NCBI GenBank assembly: GCA_036652735.1
Contig: JAVVVI010000001.1
Coordinates: 1-64,000 of the forward strand
DNA length: 64,000 nt
Direction: 5' to 3'
DNA from: JAGOGN01 sp036652735
GTDB taxonomy: Bacteria; Bacillota; Clostridia; Lachnospirales; Lachnospiraceae
Shown: one piece after another, positions 35,883-45,900 of the stretch
How the letters are laid out: each line of letters begins with the position of its first letter
How positions within the stretch are numbered: the stretch's first letter is position 1
Program-made: the position numbers and the translations under genes
Notes under the pieces: generated by a model
Told to the model about the DNA's origin: nothing
The model's input: only the letters and a program-made list of their open reading frames with translations
Database searches by the model: none

Positions 35883-36134
35883 CTACTCAGAATAAAGTTC
35901 ATTTAAATAACTATCCATAGCATCAAAATTAATCTCTGTAGGCTCGCTATTCTTAGCGGTTGGTTCATAATTTGCCTGATTGTCCCACACTGCATAACCC
36001 ATCCAGACAGTTAAAACAAGAAGAACAACTCCACCAACAATAGCCGTAATCTTCCTGCGATGTGCCTGCGCATCTAAACGGTTCTGATGCTCTACTTTTT
36101 TACTTTTATAATTATCTACTTTATGCTTTGCCAT
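35883..36134 (-). CDS. Small single-pass membrane protein
   Basis: An 83-residue protein with a basic N-terminus (about residues 1-28), one membrane helix (ITAIVGGVVLLVLTVWMGYAV) and an acidic C-terminal tail outside. Not recognised; small proteins of this shape are common in Lachnospiraceae. Own promoter side, ends at the shared terminator. Confidence 0.65.
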   Translation of the reverse strand: MAKHKVDNYKSKKVEHQNRLDAQAHRRKITAIVGGVVLLVLTVWMGYAVWDNQANYEPTAKNSEPTEINFDAMDSYLNELYSE

Positions 36135-36232
36135 ATGTAAATCTCCTTATACATTTGATTGATTTCATTATAACGCAAATTGTAAAAAAATGCAAATTTA
36201 AAGTTTTTGAAGATACAATCTCCTCATTTTTC

Positions 36233-36261
36233 TTGACAATTCCTACATCCTATCGTATAAT
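36233..36261 (+). promoter_or_regulatory. Consensus promoter of tRNA-Gly
   Basis: Exact TTGACA (36233-36238) and TATAAT (36256-36261) with a 17-base spacer, 22 bases before the tRNA: a full-consensus sigma-A promoter. Confidence 0.9.
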
Positions 36262-36283
36262 TCATTTGTATTACATACCTTGT

Positions 36284-36355
36284 GCGCGAGTGGCTCAGTG
36301 GTAGAGCATCGCCTTGCCAAGGCGAGGGTCGCGGGTCCGAATCCCGTCTCGCGCT
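36284..36355 (+). tRNA. tRNA-Gly (anticodon GCC)
   Basis: A cloverleaf with a 7-bp acceptor stem (GCGCGAG with CTCGCGC), D-arm GGCTC...GAGC, anticodon loop TTGCCAA giving GCC, and T-arm GCGGGTCCGAATCCCGT. The CCA end is not encoded. It is a single tRNA gene with its own promoter and terminator. Confidence 0.95.
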
Positions 36356-36365
36356 TAATTAAAAA

Positions 36366-36406
36366 CAGTGAATCTCTTGTACTTATAAGGGTTTTCACTG
36401 TTTTTT
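36366..36406 (+). terminator. Terminator of tRNA-Gly
   Basis: CAGTGAA (36366-36372) pairs with TTCACTG (36394-36400), followed by six T. The A run on the left may let it serve the ABC-F gene on the minus strand also. Confidence 0.75.
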
Positions 36407-36444
36407 ATTGAAGTATTAAGCTCTGCCGAACCTATCTTTCTTGA

Positions 36445-38277
36445 TCATTCCTGTTCCTGAATTCTGCCTTTCAGATCTTCTAAATATTCCCATCGCTGCA
36501 TTTTTTCTTCCAGTCTCTTTTCCGCTTCTTCCTTTTTTTGTGTCAATGCATGAAGCACACCATAATTCGTTGCTGCTGCAAGAATTTCAACATCATACCC
36601 TGCAAGTTCCGTCTCTATTTTTTCAATTTCATCTTCGATGACTTCATAATCTTTTTGTTCCTGATAGGTGAATTTTAATTTTTTCTGTTGGCTTTCTTTC
36701 CAATTTTTCCCTTGAACTTCCTCCGTTTTCCTGGTGCTATTTTCTACATTGGACACAGACTCTGCCTGCATTTCCTTCCAATTGGCATACTCCGTATATC
36801 CGCCCTCATGCTGACAGAGCCGTCCTCCCTCCTCAAATGAGAAAATGCGTCCCACCGTTCGATCCAAAAAATAGCGATCATGGGATACCGTGATTACAAT
36901 CCCTTCATAGCTGTCCAAATAATCTTCTAAAATAGTAAGAGTTGTAATATCCAGGTCATTGGTTGGCTCATCTAAAATCAATACATTGGGTGCCTCCATT
37001 AACACTCTTAGCAAATTCAGTCTTCTACGCTCCCCACCGGATAGTTTGGCAATTGGACTGTACTGTTGTTCCGGTGGAAAAAGAAAGCGCTCCAGCATGG
37101 CAGAAGCAGAGATTAATCCATCACTCGTGCGAACAAATTCTGCTGTCTCTTTCATATAATCAATTACCTTTTTTTCCGGATTCATATATGCAATTCCGCC
37201 CTCTTGCTCCTTCTCTATTTCCTGTGCATAGTAACCAATTTTAACGGTCTGTCCTATTGTAACCGTTCCTCTGTCCGGAGCAAGTCTGCCCTCTATTAGT
37301 TTCATTAGAGTCGTTTTTCCGGCCCCATTTTTACCAACAAAACCCACCCTGTCATTTTTTAAGAATATATAAGTAAAATCCTGAATTAATACCTTTGAAC
37401 CATATGCCTTATATAAATGTTCCACTTCTACGGTTGTCCTTCCCAATCGGGTAGAAATCGAGCTCATCTCAACCGCTGCATCTGTTTGTGGTCCTGTACG
37501 ATTCTTTAATTCTTCATATCTTTGAATATGTGCTTTCTGTTTGGTTGCCCTCGCCCTTGCACCACGCTGCATCCACTCTATTTCCTTTTTCAAAATGGAC
37601 TGACGTTTTCTCTCTCCGGCAATTGCAATATCCTCCCGTTCCGCTTTCAAAGCAAGGAAACCGGAATAATTGGTTTGATAACTATAAATAGCACCTTTGT
37701 CAATCTCTACAATCCGATTGGCAACACTATCTAAAAAGTAGCGGTCATGAGTAACCATTAACAATGCACCTTTTCTTTTTTTCAGCATATCTTCCAGCCA
37801 GTCGGACATTTCATTGTCCAGATGATTAGTGGGCTCATCCAGGATTAAAATATCTGCCGGTGCAAGAAGCACCGATACCAATGCCAGACGCTTTTTTTGA
37901 CCACCGGATAATTCCGCAACCCGTTGGGCAAAATCATAGACCCCTACCTTTGTAAGCATGGTCTTGGCTTCGCTTTCTATGGACCACTGATTCTCTTTTG
38001 TTTGGTTTTGTTTCAAGACACTTTCCAATACCGTTAACTCTTCCTGTAATATAGGATTTTGTGGCAGATAACGTATCACAACATGATTGGCCTTAGCCAG
38101 ATTCCCTTCATCTGCCTCCTCAAGACCGGCAATAATCTTAAGCAGCGTGGATTTTCCGGTTCCATTGATTCCAAGAATTCCAACCTTCTCTCCTTCCTGT
38201 AGGGAAAAAGATGCTTTGTCAAAAAGCTTACGGTCTGTATATGATTTTGTAAGATTCTCTATTGTTAATAAATTCAT
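36445..38277 (-). CDS. ABC-F family ATPase (Uup-like)
   Basis: A 610-residue protein with two ABC domains and no membrane part: Walker A GINGTGKST near residue 37 and GKNGAGKTT near residue 317, signatures LSGGQKKR and LSGGERRR, an interdomain linker rich in charged helix, and a C-terminal coiled coil ending WEYLEDLKGRI. The C-terminal helix pair resembles Uup. ABC-F proteins act on the ribosome or on DNA-repair intermediates; target-protection antibiotic resistance cannot be excluded. Confidence 0.9.
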   Translation of the reverse strand: MNLLTIENLTKSYTDRKLFDKASFSLQEGEKVGILGINGTGKSTLLKIIAGLEEADEGNLAKANHVVIRYLPQNPILQEELTVLESVLKQNQTKENQWSIESEAKTMLTKVGVYDFAQRVAELSGGQKKRLALVSVLLAPADILILDEPTNHLDNEMSDWLEDMLKKRKGALLMVTHDRYFLDSVANRIVEIDKGAIYSYQTNYSGFLALKAEREDIAIAGERKRQSILKKEIEWMQRGARARATKQKAHIQRYEELKNRTGPQTDAAVEMSSISTRLGRTTVEVEHLYKAYGSKVLIQDFTYIFLKNDRVGFVGKNGAGKTTLMKLIEGRLAPDRGTVTIGQTVKIGYYAQEIEKEQEGGIAYMNPEKKVIDYMKETAEFVRTSDGLISASAMLERFLFPPEQQYSPIAKLSGGERRRLNLLRVLMEAPNVLILDEPTNDLDITTLTILEDYLDSYEGIVITVSHDRYFLDRTVGRIFSFEEGGRLCQHEGGYTEYANWKEMQAESVSNVENSTRKTEEVQGKNWKESQQKKLKFTYQEQKDYEVIEDEIEKIETELAGYDVEILAAATNYGVLHALTQKKEEAEKRLEEKMQRWEYLEDLKGRIQEQE

Positions 38278-38341
38278 ATTTGTCTCCTTTTAAATGAGTC
38301 TCACTTTATTCTACCACGAGGTCCCTTCTCTGTAAATGCAA

Positions 38342-38383
38342 AGACACACCCGTTTCCATATTTCTATGAAACCGGGTGTGTCT
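38342..38383 (-). terminator. Hairpin after subtilase 1
   Basis: AGACACACCC (38342-38351) pairs with 38374-38383, extended by GTTTC/GAAAC. It lies about 20 bases past the protease stop. The U tract on the minus strand is short, so termination may be partial. Confidence 0.6.
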
Positions 38384-38400
38384 GAGTTTTAAATCAATTT

Positions 38401-41400
38401 TTATTTTACAATAATTCGAATGTGTCGCTTAATCGTTACGGTTCCTACTTTATAAGTAAGGGTAATGGTTGTTTTGCCGGCTTTTTTTGCGGTTACAAGT
38501 CCGGTTTCATTTACCGTTGCAACTTTGGAATTACTGCTTGCATAAGTTGCTTTTACCTCTGTAAGCTGCTGATCAATCACTTCCTGAACAATACTATTAT
38601 TCAGTATATTAATCTGCGTTGTTTTTACTTTTCCTTTTGAACCTTTAACATATAAGGTTTTGTTTTGTGCTTTTGCTTTTGTTTCGAATACCATATTCTT
38701 GGTAATATCTGCCTTTTTATCCATTACCAGAACATAATTTCCAGCTTTTTCTACATTGAATCCTGCGTATCCATTATTATCTCCGGAAACAGACACAAGT
38801 TCTAATGCATTGGAAGAAAGATTATAATAGTAAAGATTTGCTACTACCTTTTCTTCGATGTCTTTTTTCTCAGTGTCTTCCACTTTGGTCAATTCACTGA
38901 TATCCACATACAATTCATTACTGTAGGTACAGCTTTCTTCATTTACTGTAAATTGTGTTATTTTTCGTTCTCCAACTACTGGTGCAAGTACCGTTTCAGG
39001 AACTGCTGCCAAGCCTACATCTACGTTGAAATTTGTTTCTGCTGCTTTCTTAATATCTGTACCATACAATTTCCATGTTGCTCCATTGTCAAGGACAATT
39101 CCCAACACAATGTTCTTCCCAGCGATTGCAGAGAGAACTGATTTTGGAACTACCTTTGCGCTTCTCATATGAATATCCAGGCTAATTTCTGCTCCTGCTG
39201 CATCTTTAATTTGTTTATTCAAAGAAGCAACAATTTTTTCCCATCCGGTTGCAGAATTATCGGATAAATATGGAGCAAGTACAAGATCTTTGCTTACTGC
39301 TTCTTTGCTATTGTCCCATTCTGTAATATTGAAATCAAAGTAAGAACAGTTATATCCATAATCGGATACCATCATGCTGAACTCATTGCCAAATCCGGTT
39401 ACATCATAGGTCTTTGTAACTGTTTTCTTTCCAGTTGCAGGATCTACTTTGTGCTCTTCATCAGTGAATTCATTGCTAGAAAAAATATTTGTAAAATCTT
39501 TATTTCCAAAAATCAAAGATGCTAAATAGGTATCATCTGAAACAGTAATGTCTAACATGCTCTTTCCTGTTTTTTCATCTTTGGTTAATTTCATACTGTC
39601 TTTTGAAAGCACCGGTGCAGCCACATCAACAGTAAGTGGAACGATTACTTCATTTTTGTTTCCGCTGGTGTGTTTATTATAATCCGGTGTTGCCCTTAGA
39701 ACAAGATCTACTTTTGTTCCATTTGCTAATGGTGTACCATGGTACATAAAATCAAAGAAATCAGGTTGATCCAGTTCCATATTCCATACATACCAGGAAT
39801 ACGTAAATGGCTGAATCTTATCATCATCCGGTTCATAATAGGATTTGCGTGGATAGTCTGCACATCTCTTATAATAAACCATACCATTTTCGTGATTTAC
39901 AAATGAAATATCAATTGCTCTTGCATTTCTCATTAAGGAAATTTCCATGTCATTCACATAATCAAGCGTTCCATCTCCGTTTGGAGAGATTACAAAATGC
40001 TGTGGTAATGCAGGTTCATCGGAATTGTAATTCATACCAACGGTAGCAGCGCTGTCCTCTCCTTCAAAGTTGGAGAACAAACTACTTTCCTTCATGTTGT
40101 AATTATAGCCATCAAATGGACCATCAAAAATAGATGCTGCTGTCCAGTCTCCATAGAATCCCATATATGGAAGTGTTAAATTAATTTCATTGGCGGTAAT
40201 TGCTTTGAGGCGAACAAATCCTTCTACAAAGATTCCATTTTTGAAGATTTTGTCCATATATGCTTTGTTTTCATCTGAAAGAGTGATTGTAACTTCTACT
40301 GTAGTCTTATCCTTCTTTGGTACTGTTACGATACCTTCTTTTAAGGATGCTGATTTGAACTCTACCTTTGCATCTTTCAATGCCATCGGTATCTCAGCCA
40401 TAAAGTAAGGATATCCCTCTGTCTGATAATCATAATAATCTTCTGTCATAACATTTGCCTTTGGTTCGAAGGCAAGTTCATGATCTGAGGTATTGTTAAT
40501 GTCAAAGCTAAAGTTATAAACTCCAGTTTTTCTTACATCATCCCCCATGCTGATTTTCGGTTTTGCACTATCTTTTACAGACAGGTATGCGTTTGATGTT
40601 ACAGAACTAAATGCATTTGCAAGTCCTGATCCCTGTAAACGTGGGGAATATGGTGTTCCTTCCTTTTCATCAAAGGTCACCGGTGTTGCTGTACTCATCA
40701 TAAGTGCATCAATACGTTTTCTCAATTCACCTGCTGGTAATTTGATTCCTTTTTCTAAGAGTGCCTGCTTAATAATCGCTGCCACACCTGCAATATGAGG
40801 TGCTGCCATTGAAGTTCCACTCATTAATCCATAGGTTCCATTATTAGTAGAGGAATAAATGTTTCCGCCCGGTGCTGTTATTTCCGGTTTTAACTGTAAA
40901 TCCGGTGTCACACCCCAGGAAGTAAAGGAACTCATTACATTTTTCGGTCTGGCAAAAAATGCTCCGCCTTTTGCGGCTGTAAGAACTGCCTTTCCTTTTT
41001 TCTGTAAACTCTCTAAATATTTTCCGTCTGCCATTGAAATACAAACACAAGGAATCGTCTCTTCAATTATCATTCTGTTAAGAGGTTCATCCACGTTATT
41101 GTATACGATACAACCAATGGCTCCTGCTAATCTTGCGCGTTCCTGTTTCTCAACGAAGGTACATTCTCCACGCTGTACTACTGCGATTTTGCCCTTTACA
41201 TTTGCTTTTGTAAAATCACTGTCGGAACAGCCAAGATTGCCTACCATTGCAAACTTCATCTTTTTTCCGGCTAATTGTGTGAATTTAACTTTTTCAGCTG
41301 TATCATTGTACTCTAAACGACGATTTCCGGCAGTCACAAAGAATGCCAATGAAGCCTCGTTATCAATACTTGCTACAGAAGTCGGTGTCTCATAGGTGGA

Positions 41401-42705
41401 TGGTGATCCAACTGTTGAATTGTCCGGGCAGTCTACCGGGTTCTGGTTGGTATACCATGGATTCTTCTGTGCTGAACTTCCTTCATTTCCTGCTGAAATT
41501 GCAAGAACTGCATCCGTATTAAAGATATTTCCATATGCTTTGTTTGTCCAACGTAACGCTTCACTATCCGGTGCTAACTCTTTACTAAATCCTGCGGTAG
41601 AGCCAAGACTCATATTAATGGAGTCTGCGCCCAGAGTCATAGCATCATCCAGTGCTGCAAGAATGGTATCAAATTCTGCATACTGTCCGCCAAATACCTT
41701 CATTACTAAAATCTGTGCATCTTTTGCAACACCTACTACTGTTCCATCCGGTGTCTTTGTTTCATTTCCTGCAGCAATTCCTGCCACATGCGTTCCATGA
41801 TCACTAATTTCACCATGTTCTACATCAAAGTCTTTTCCTGCATAATCAAATGCATAAGGAACCTTTGTATTGTGATAAATCTTATCTGCGCTTATTTCTG
41901 ACTTCATCATATCATTCGCATGAAGATTACTATAACTTCCTGTTAAAATCTTGGTAATCTTCTCTTCTGTTAAAGAAGAATCCGTCAATTTATCAACTGA
42001 AAGTGGTGAAAATACCGGATGAGATACATTTAATCCAGTATCGAGTATGGCGATTTTCATGCCTTTTCCCGTGTATCCATTTGCCCACATCTCAGTTCTT
42101 CCAACCATCTTGCCACTTTCCTGTGTCATTGGCTCAACGCTGTATCTTGGTGCAACAAACGCTGCTTTCACTCCATCCATTTCCTTGACCGTATTCAATT
42201 CACCATAAGGAACCGTAATTGACATACCGTTTAAGGACAACGTAAAGTGATAATTTAATTTAATTGTTTCTACTTGTGCATTTTTAGATCCTTTTCTTGC
42301 ACCGGATGGTACTACTGCATTTTGAATTTTAGCAAAAAGAGCATCCTGTTTCTCAATCAAAGTCTCCTTTGCTGCTTTTCCTGCTGCTTTTTTCATGAAA
42401 TTAGTTGCAGTGTAACCTTTTTCTAATAGTGGTTTGTCTTCCAATACAACTATTACGTGCACCGGTTCTTTTTTGTCCAGATAATTTGTATCCGGCTTTA
42501 CTGCTTTTGTCTCACCTGTTTGCAATTGCTTTAAACTGGTGATTGGTTTTTCAACCTGAGTTACTGTTCCGCCCGGAATCTTCTCCATTCCATTGGCCTG
42601 TGCTTTTGCCGGAAACGCTTGCAGCAATGAACAACACATTGCTAATGTAAGCACCGTAGCAAGACCTTTTCTCAGGCTTGCTTTCCATAAAACTTTTCTT
42701 TTCAT
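38401..42705 (-). CDS. Secreted S8 subtilisin-like protease (lactocepin/C5a-peptidase type), copy 1
   Basis: A 1434-residue secreted protease. Signal peptide (about 1-37, ending A-K-A), propeptide, then the S8 domain with Asp in AILDTG near 218, His in DHGTHVAGIAAG near 303, oxyanion Asn in ISAGNEG and Ser in GTSMAAPHIAG near 630. A PA-type insert sits between His and Ser. Fn3-like and beta-rich domains follow, and a Big_2-type repeat ends the protein (TYASSNSKVATV). There is no LPXTG, so it is released or wall-bound non-covalently. It degrades extracellular protein for peptide supply. Copy 2 lies directly upstream. Confidence 0.93.
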   Translation of the reverse strand: MKRKVLWKASLRKGLATVLTLAMCCSLLQAFPAKAQANGMEKIPGGTVTQVEKPITSLKQLQTGETKAVKPDTNYLDKKEPVHVIVVLEDKPLLEKGYTATNFMKKAAGKAAKETLIEKQDALFAKIQNAVVPSGARKGSKNAQVETIKLNYHFTLSLNGMSITVPYGELNTVKEMDGVKAAFVAPRYSVEPMTQESGKMVGRTEMWANGYTGKGMKIAILDTGLNVSHPVFSPLSVDKLTDSSLTEEKITKILTGSYSNLHANDMMKSEISADKIYHNTKVPYAFDYAGKDFDVEHGEISDHGTHVAGIAAGNETKTPDGTVVGVAKDAQILVMKVFGGQYAEFDTILAALDDAMTLGADSINMSLGSTAGFSKELAPDSEALRWTNKAYGNIFNTDAVLAISAGNEGSSAQKNPWYTNQNPVDCPDNSTVGSPSTYETPTSVASIDNEASLAFFVTAGNRRLEYNDTAEKVKFTQLAGKKMKFAMVGNLGCSDSDFTKANVKGKIAVVQRGECTFVEKQERARLAGAIGCIVYNNVDEPLNRMIIEETIPCVCISMADGKYLESLQKKGKAVLTAAKGGAFFARPKNVMSSFTSWGVTPDLQLKPEITAPGGNIYSSTNNGTYGLMSGTSMAAPHIAGVAAIIKQALLEKGIKLPAGELRKRIDALMMSTATPVTFDEKEGTPYSPRLQGSGLANAFSSVTSNAYLSVKDSAKPKISMGDDVRKTGVYNFSFDINNTSDHELAFEPKANVMTEDYYDYQTEGYPYFMAEIPMALKDAKVEFKSASLKEGIVTVPKKDKTTVEVTITLSDENKAYMDKIFKNGIFVEGFVRLKAITANEINLTLPYMGFYGDWTAASIFDGPFDGYNYNMKESSLFSNFEGEDSAATVGMNYNSDEPALPQHFVISPNGDGTLDYVNDMEISLMRNARAIDISFVNHENGMVYYKRCADYPRKSYYEPDDDKIQPFTYSWYVWNMELDQPDFFDFMYHGTPLANGTKVDLVLRATPDYNKHTSGNKNEVIVPLTVDVAAPVLSKDSMKLTKDEKTGKSMLDITVSDDTYLASLIFGNKDFTNIFSSNEFTDEEHKVDPATGKKTVTKTYDVTGFGNEFSMMVSDYGYNCSYFDFNITEWDNSKEAVSKDLVLAPYLSDNSATGWEKIVASLNKQIKDAAGAEISLDIHMRSAKVVPKSVLSAIAGKNIVLGIVLDNGATWKLYGTDIKKAAETNFNVDVGLAAVPETVLAPVVGERKITQFTVNEESCTYSNELYVDISELTKVEDTEKKDIEEKVVANLYYYNLSSNALELVSVSGDNNGYAGFNVEKAGNYVLVMDKKADITKNMVFETKAKAQNKTLYVKGSKGKVKTTQINILNNSIVQEVIDQQLTEVKATYASSNSKVATVNETGLVTAKKAGKTTITLTYKVGTVTIKRHIRIIVK

Positions 42706-42830
42706 AAATGTCCTCCATCCCTTATTTAAAAAATATCTTTCATCACAATAAAAAGGGCTTTTATTAACTTTCTATCGTAATGAATTGATTCCATGTAATT
42801 ATACAACTACTTGTTTTTTCACGCTAGGTT

Positions 42831-42889
42831 CTAGGAAGAATCTATTTTTTATTGTGAAATTTCACTAAAATTCTTACCTAATTTCCTAG
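42831..42889. repeat. Nested inverted repeats upstream of subtilase 1
   Basis: A perfect 12-base palindrome GTGAAATTTCAC (42854-42865) lies inside a larger dyad: CTAGGAA (42831-42837) with TTCCTAG (42883-42889) and GAAT (42838-42841) with ATTC (42870-42873). It is in the 250-base gap ahead of subtilase 1, near a TATAAT on the minus strand. It could be an operator or a transcript-end fold of copy 2. Confidence 0.45.
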
Positions 42890-42958
42890 TTTATCTCTTA
42901 TTTAGCCTATGTTTTTTTGGTAGTTATTTTATATTGACAAATTTAGCATCTTATGTAT

Positions 42959-45900
42959 TTATCTTCGGACTATTATTTTGATTTTTCTTTTAATTATAAA
43001 GGTGCCACTTTGATAAGTAAGTGTAATCGTCGTTTTACCTGGATTCTTTGCAATAATTAACCCATTTTTACGAACTTCCGCAACTTTTGCGGAACTGCTT
43101 GTGAAAGTTGTTTTAACTTTTACAATATTTTGCATAATTGCTTCTTGAATCCGTTCATTTTCCAGTATCCTGATCTGACAGGTTTTCTCTTTTCCTTTGC
43201 CCCCTTTTAGGTATAAGGTTTTATGTTTCGGCCTGACGCGTGTCTCATATACCATTTCTTTGGAAATATCTGCCTTGCTGTCAATTACAACCAGATAGTC
43301 GCCACCTTTTTCCGGATAAAATCCTGCCGTACCGCCATAATTTCTGGAAATACCCGCTAATAAAAGAAGCTTCTTTTCCTGATCATAATAATACAGATTT
43401 GCAATTGCCTTATCATTCTGTGTAAGACTGCTGATGTCAAACGTCAGTCCATTACTGTAGCTGCAGCTCTCCCTGCTTACTGTAAATTGAGTGAATTTGT
43501 GATCAGATGCTGTTGCCAAAAGAAGTTTCTTTGGAATGGATGTCTTCTCTCTTTGAATTTTGAAATCCGTATCTTCTACCCTGTTCGGTGTAAGATCTGC
43601 CGCATAAATTTTCCATTGTGTGTCATCTTCTAAAACAAGATTCAAAATCATAGGCTGTCCTGCAATTGCACGAAGTAATTTCTTTGGTACAACGGTTACA
43701 CTTCTCATATTAATTTTACAAATTAATTCAGATCCGTCTGCCTCCTGAAGCTGTGCTTTTATGGATTGTATGATCTTATCCCATCCAGTTGCTGAGCCAT
43801 CCGCAAGCATTGGTGCCAGCACAACTTCCTTTTTCGTGGTTTCCCTGCTTTGATCCCAGTCCGTAACATTTACATCAAAGTACGCACAATTATATCCATA
43901 ATCCGATACCATCATGCTGAACTCATTGCCATATCCGGTAACATCATAAGTCTTTGTGATTGTTTTCTTTCCTGTGGCTGCGTTGATTTTCTGATCTTCA
44001 TCGCTGCATTCATTGATAGAGTACAGATTCGTAAAATCCTTGTTTCCAAAGAGTATGGATGCCAGATAGGTATCGTCTGAAACCGTGACTTCCAGGAAGG
44101 TCTTTCCTGACTTTTGATCCTGAATCAGTTTCATACGCTCTTTTGAAATCACCGGTGCTGCTGTATCTACCATTAATGGCACTATGACTTCATTTTTATT
44201 TCCACTTGCATGCTTGTCATAATCCGAAGTTCCCCTTAAAATCAGGTCTACCTTTGTTCCATTTTCAAGGGGTACCCCCTGATAGGTAAAATCAAAGAAA
44301 CCGGACTGCGTGTGTTCCTCATCATTGGCATAATAGGAAGGATAAAAAGGAAAGATCTGATCCCGTTCCGCCTGATACATGGTTTTCACTACATTGCTCC
44401 CATGCCATTTATAATACTCCATTCCCGTCTCATGATTCACATAAGAGATCTCTATGCTCCTTGCATTTCTCATAAGCGAAATTGCCATATCATCAATATA
44501 ATCCAGGGTTCCATCTCCATTTGGTGAGATTACAAAGTGCTGTGGTTCTGCCGGTAGATCGGTATTAAAATTCTTACCAATTATTCCCTCCGATGTGTGT
44601 CCCTGAAAATTACCATATAATTCACTTTCCAGCATATTATAGTTTTGGCCATTCTCTGCGAATGGAGAATCAAAGATATCGGCTGCTGTCCAGTCTCCAT
44701 AAAATCCCATGTATGGAAGACTTAAGCTGATGTCATCCTTGGTAATTGCTTTCAGATGTATAAATCCATCCACATAGATTCCATTTTTAAATCGTTTGTC
44801 CATGTATGCTTTGTTTTCCGGAGAAAGTGTAATGGTAACCTCAATTTTAGTACTTTCATTCCCTGGAACTGTGATTACTCCATCTTTAAAAGCAGAACTC
44901 TGATACTCTACTTTTGCATCTTTTAATGCCTTTGGTGTTTCTGACATAAAACAGGGATACCCTTCCATTTCCACATCCACGTAATCTTCTGTCATCACAT
45001 CTGCTTTTGGTACAAACTGAATGTCATGATTTCCTGTGTTATGAATTGCAAAACTGAATTTATATTCTCCCTTTTTTCTTACATCATCTCCCATATTGAT
45101 CTTTGGCTTTGTATTGTCTGCAACGGTCAAATATGCATTTGAGGTCACCGAACTGTAAGCATTTACAAGTCCTGCTCCCTGTAAACGTGGCGAATACGGT
45201 GTACCTTCTTTTTCGTTATAAAGAACCGGAATTGCGGTACTCATCATAAGAGCATCCACTCTTTTTCTCAATTCTCCAACCGGCAGCTGAATACCCTTTT
45301 CCAGCAATGCCTGCTTAATCAGAGCTGCAACACCTGCAATATGAGGTGCTGCCATAGAGGTTCCACTCATTAATCCATAGGTCCCTTTATCTGTAGCGGA
45401 ATAGATATTTCCTCCGGGTGCTGTAATTTCCGGTTTAAGCTGTAAATCCGGTGTCACTCCCCAGGAAGAAAAACTGCTCATTACATTTTTCGGTCTTGAA
45501 AAGAATGTACTTTTTTTGGAAACCATGCATCTTGTTTTTCCGGCTTCTGCCATACGTTCCAAATATTTTCCATCGGACAGCTGAATGGATACACAGGGAA
45601 GGGTTTCTTCAATTGCCATACTCAAATAGGGTTCATCCACGTTATTATACACAATGCAGCCTACTGCCCCTGCCAGTCTTGCGCGCTCCTGTTTTTCTGC
45701 AAAGGTACAGTCTCCTCGCTGAACAACTGCCACTTTTCCCTTTACTTTTGCTTTTGTAAAATCATCCTCTGAACAGCCCTGATTACCAACCATTGCAAAG
45801 TATAACTTTTTTCCTGCCAGGTTCATAAATCTGTTGGTTGAATTGGAATCCATATATTCTATTTTCCTGTCACCAATTATCATATAATACCCCAGGGACG

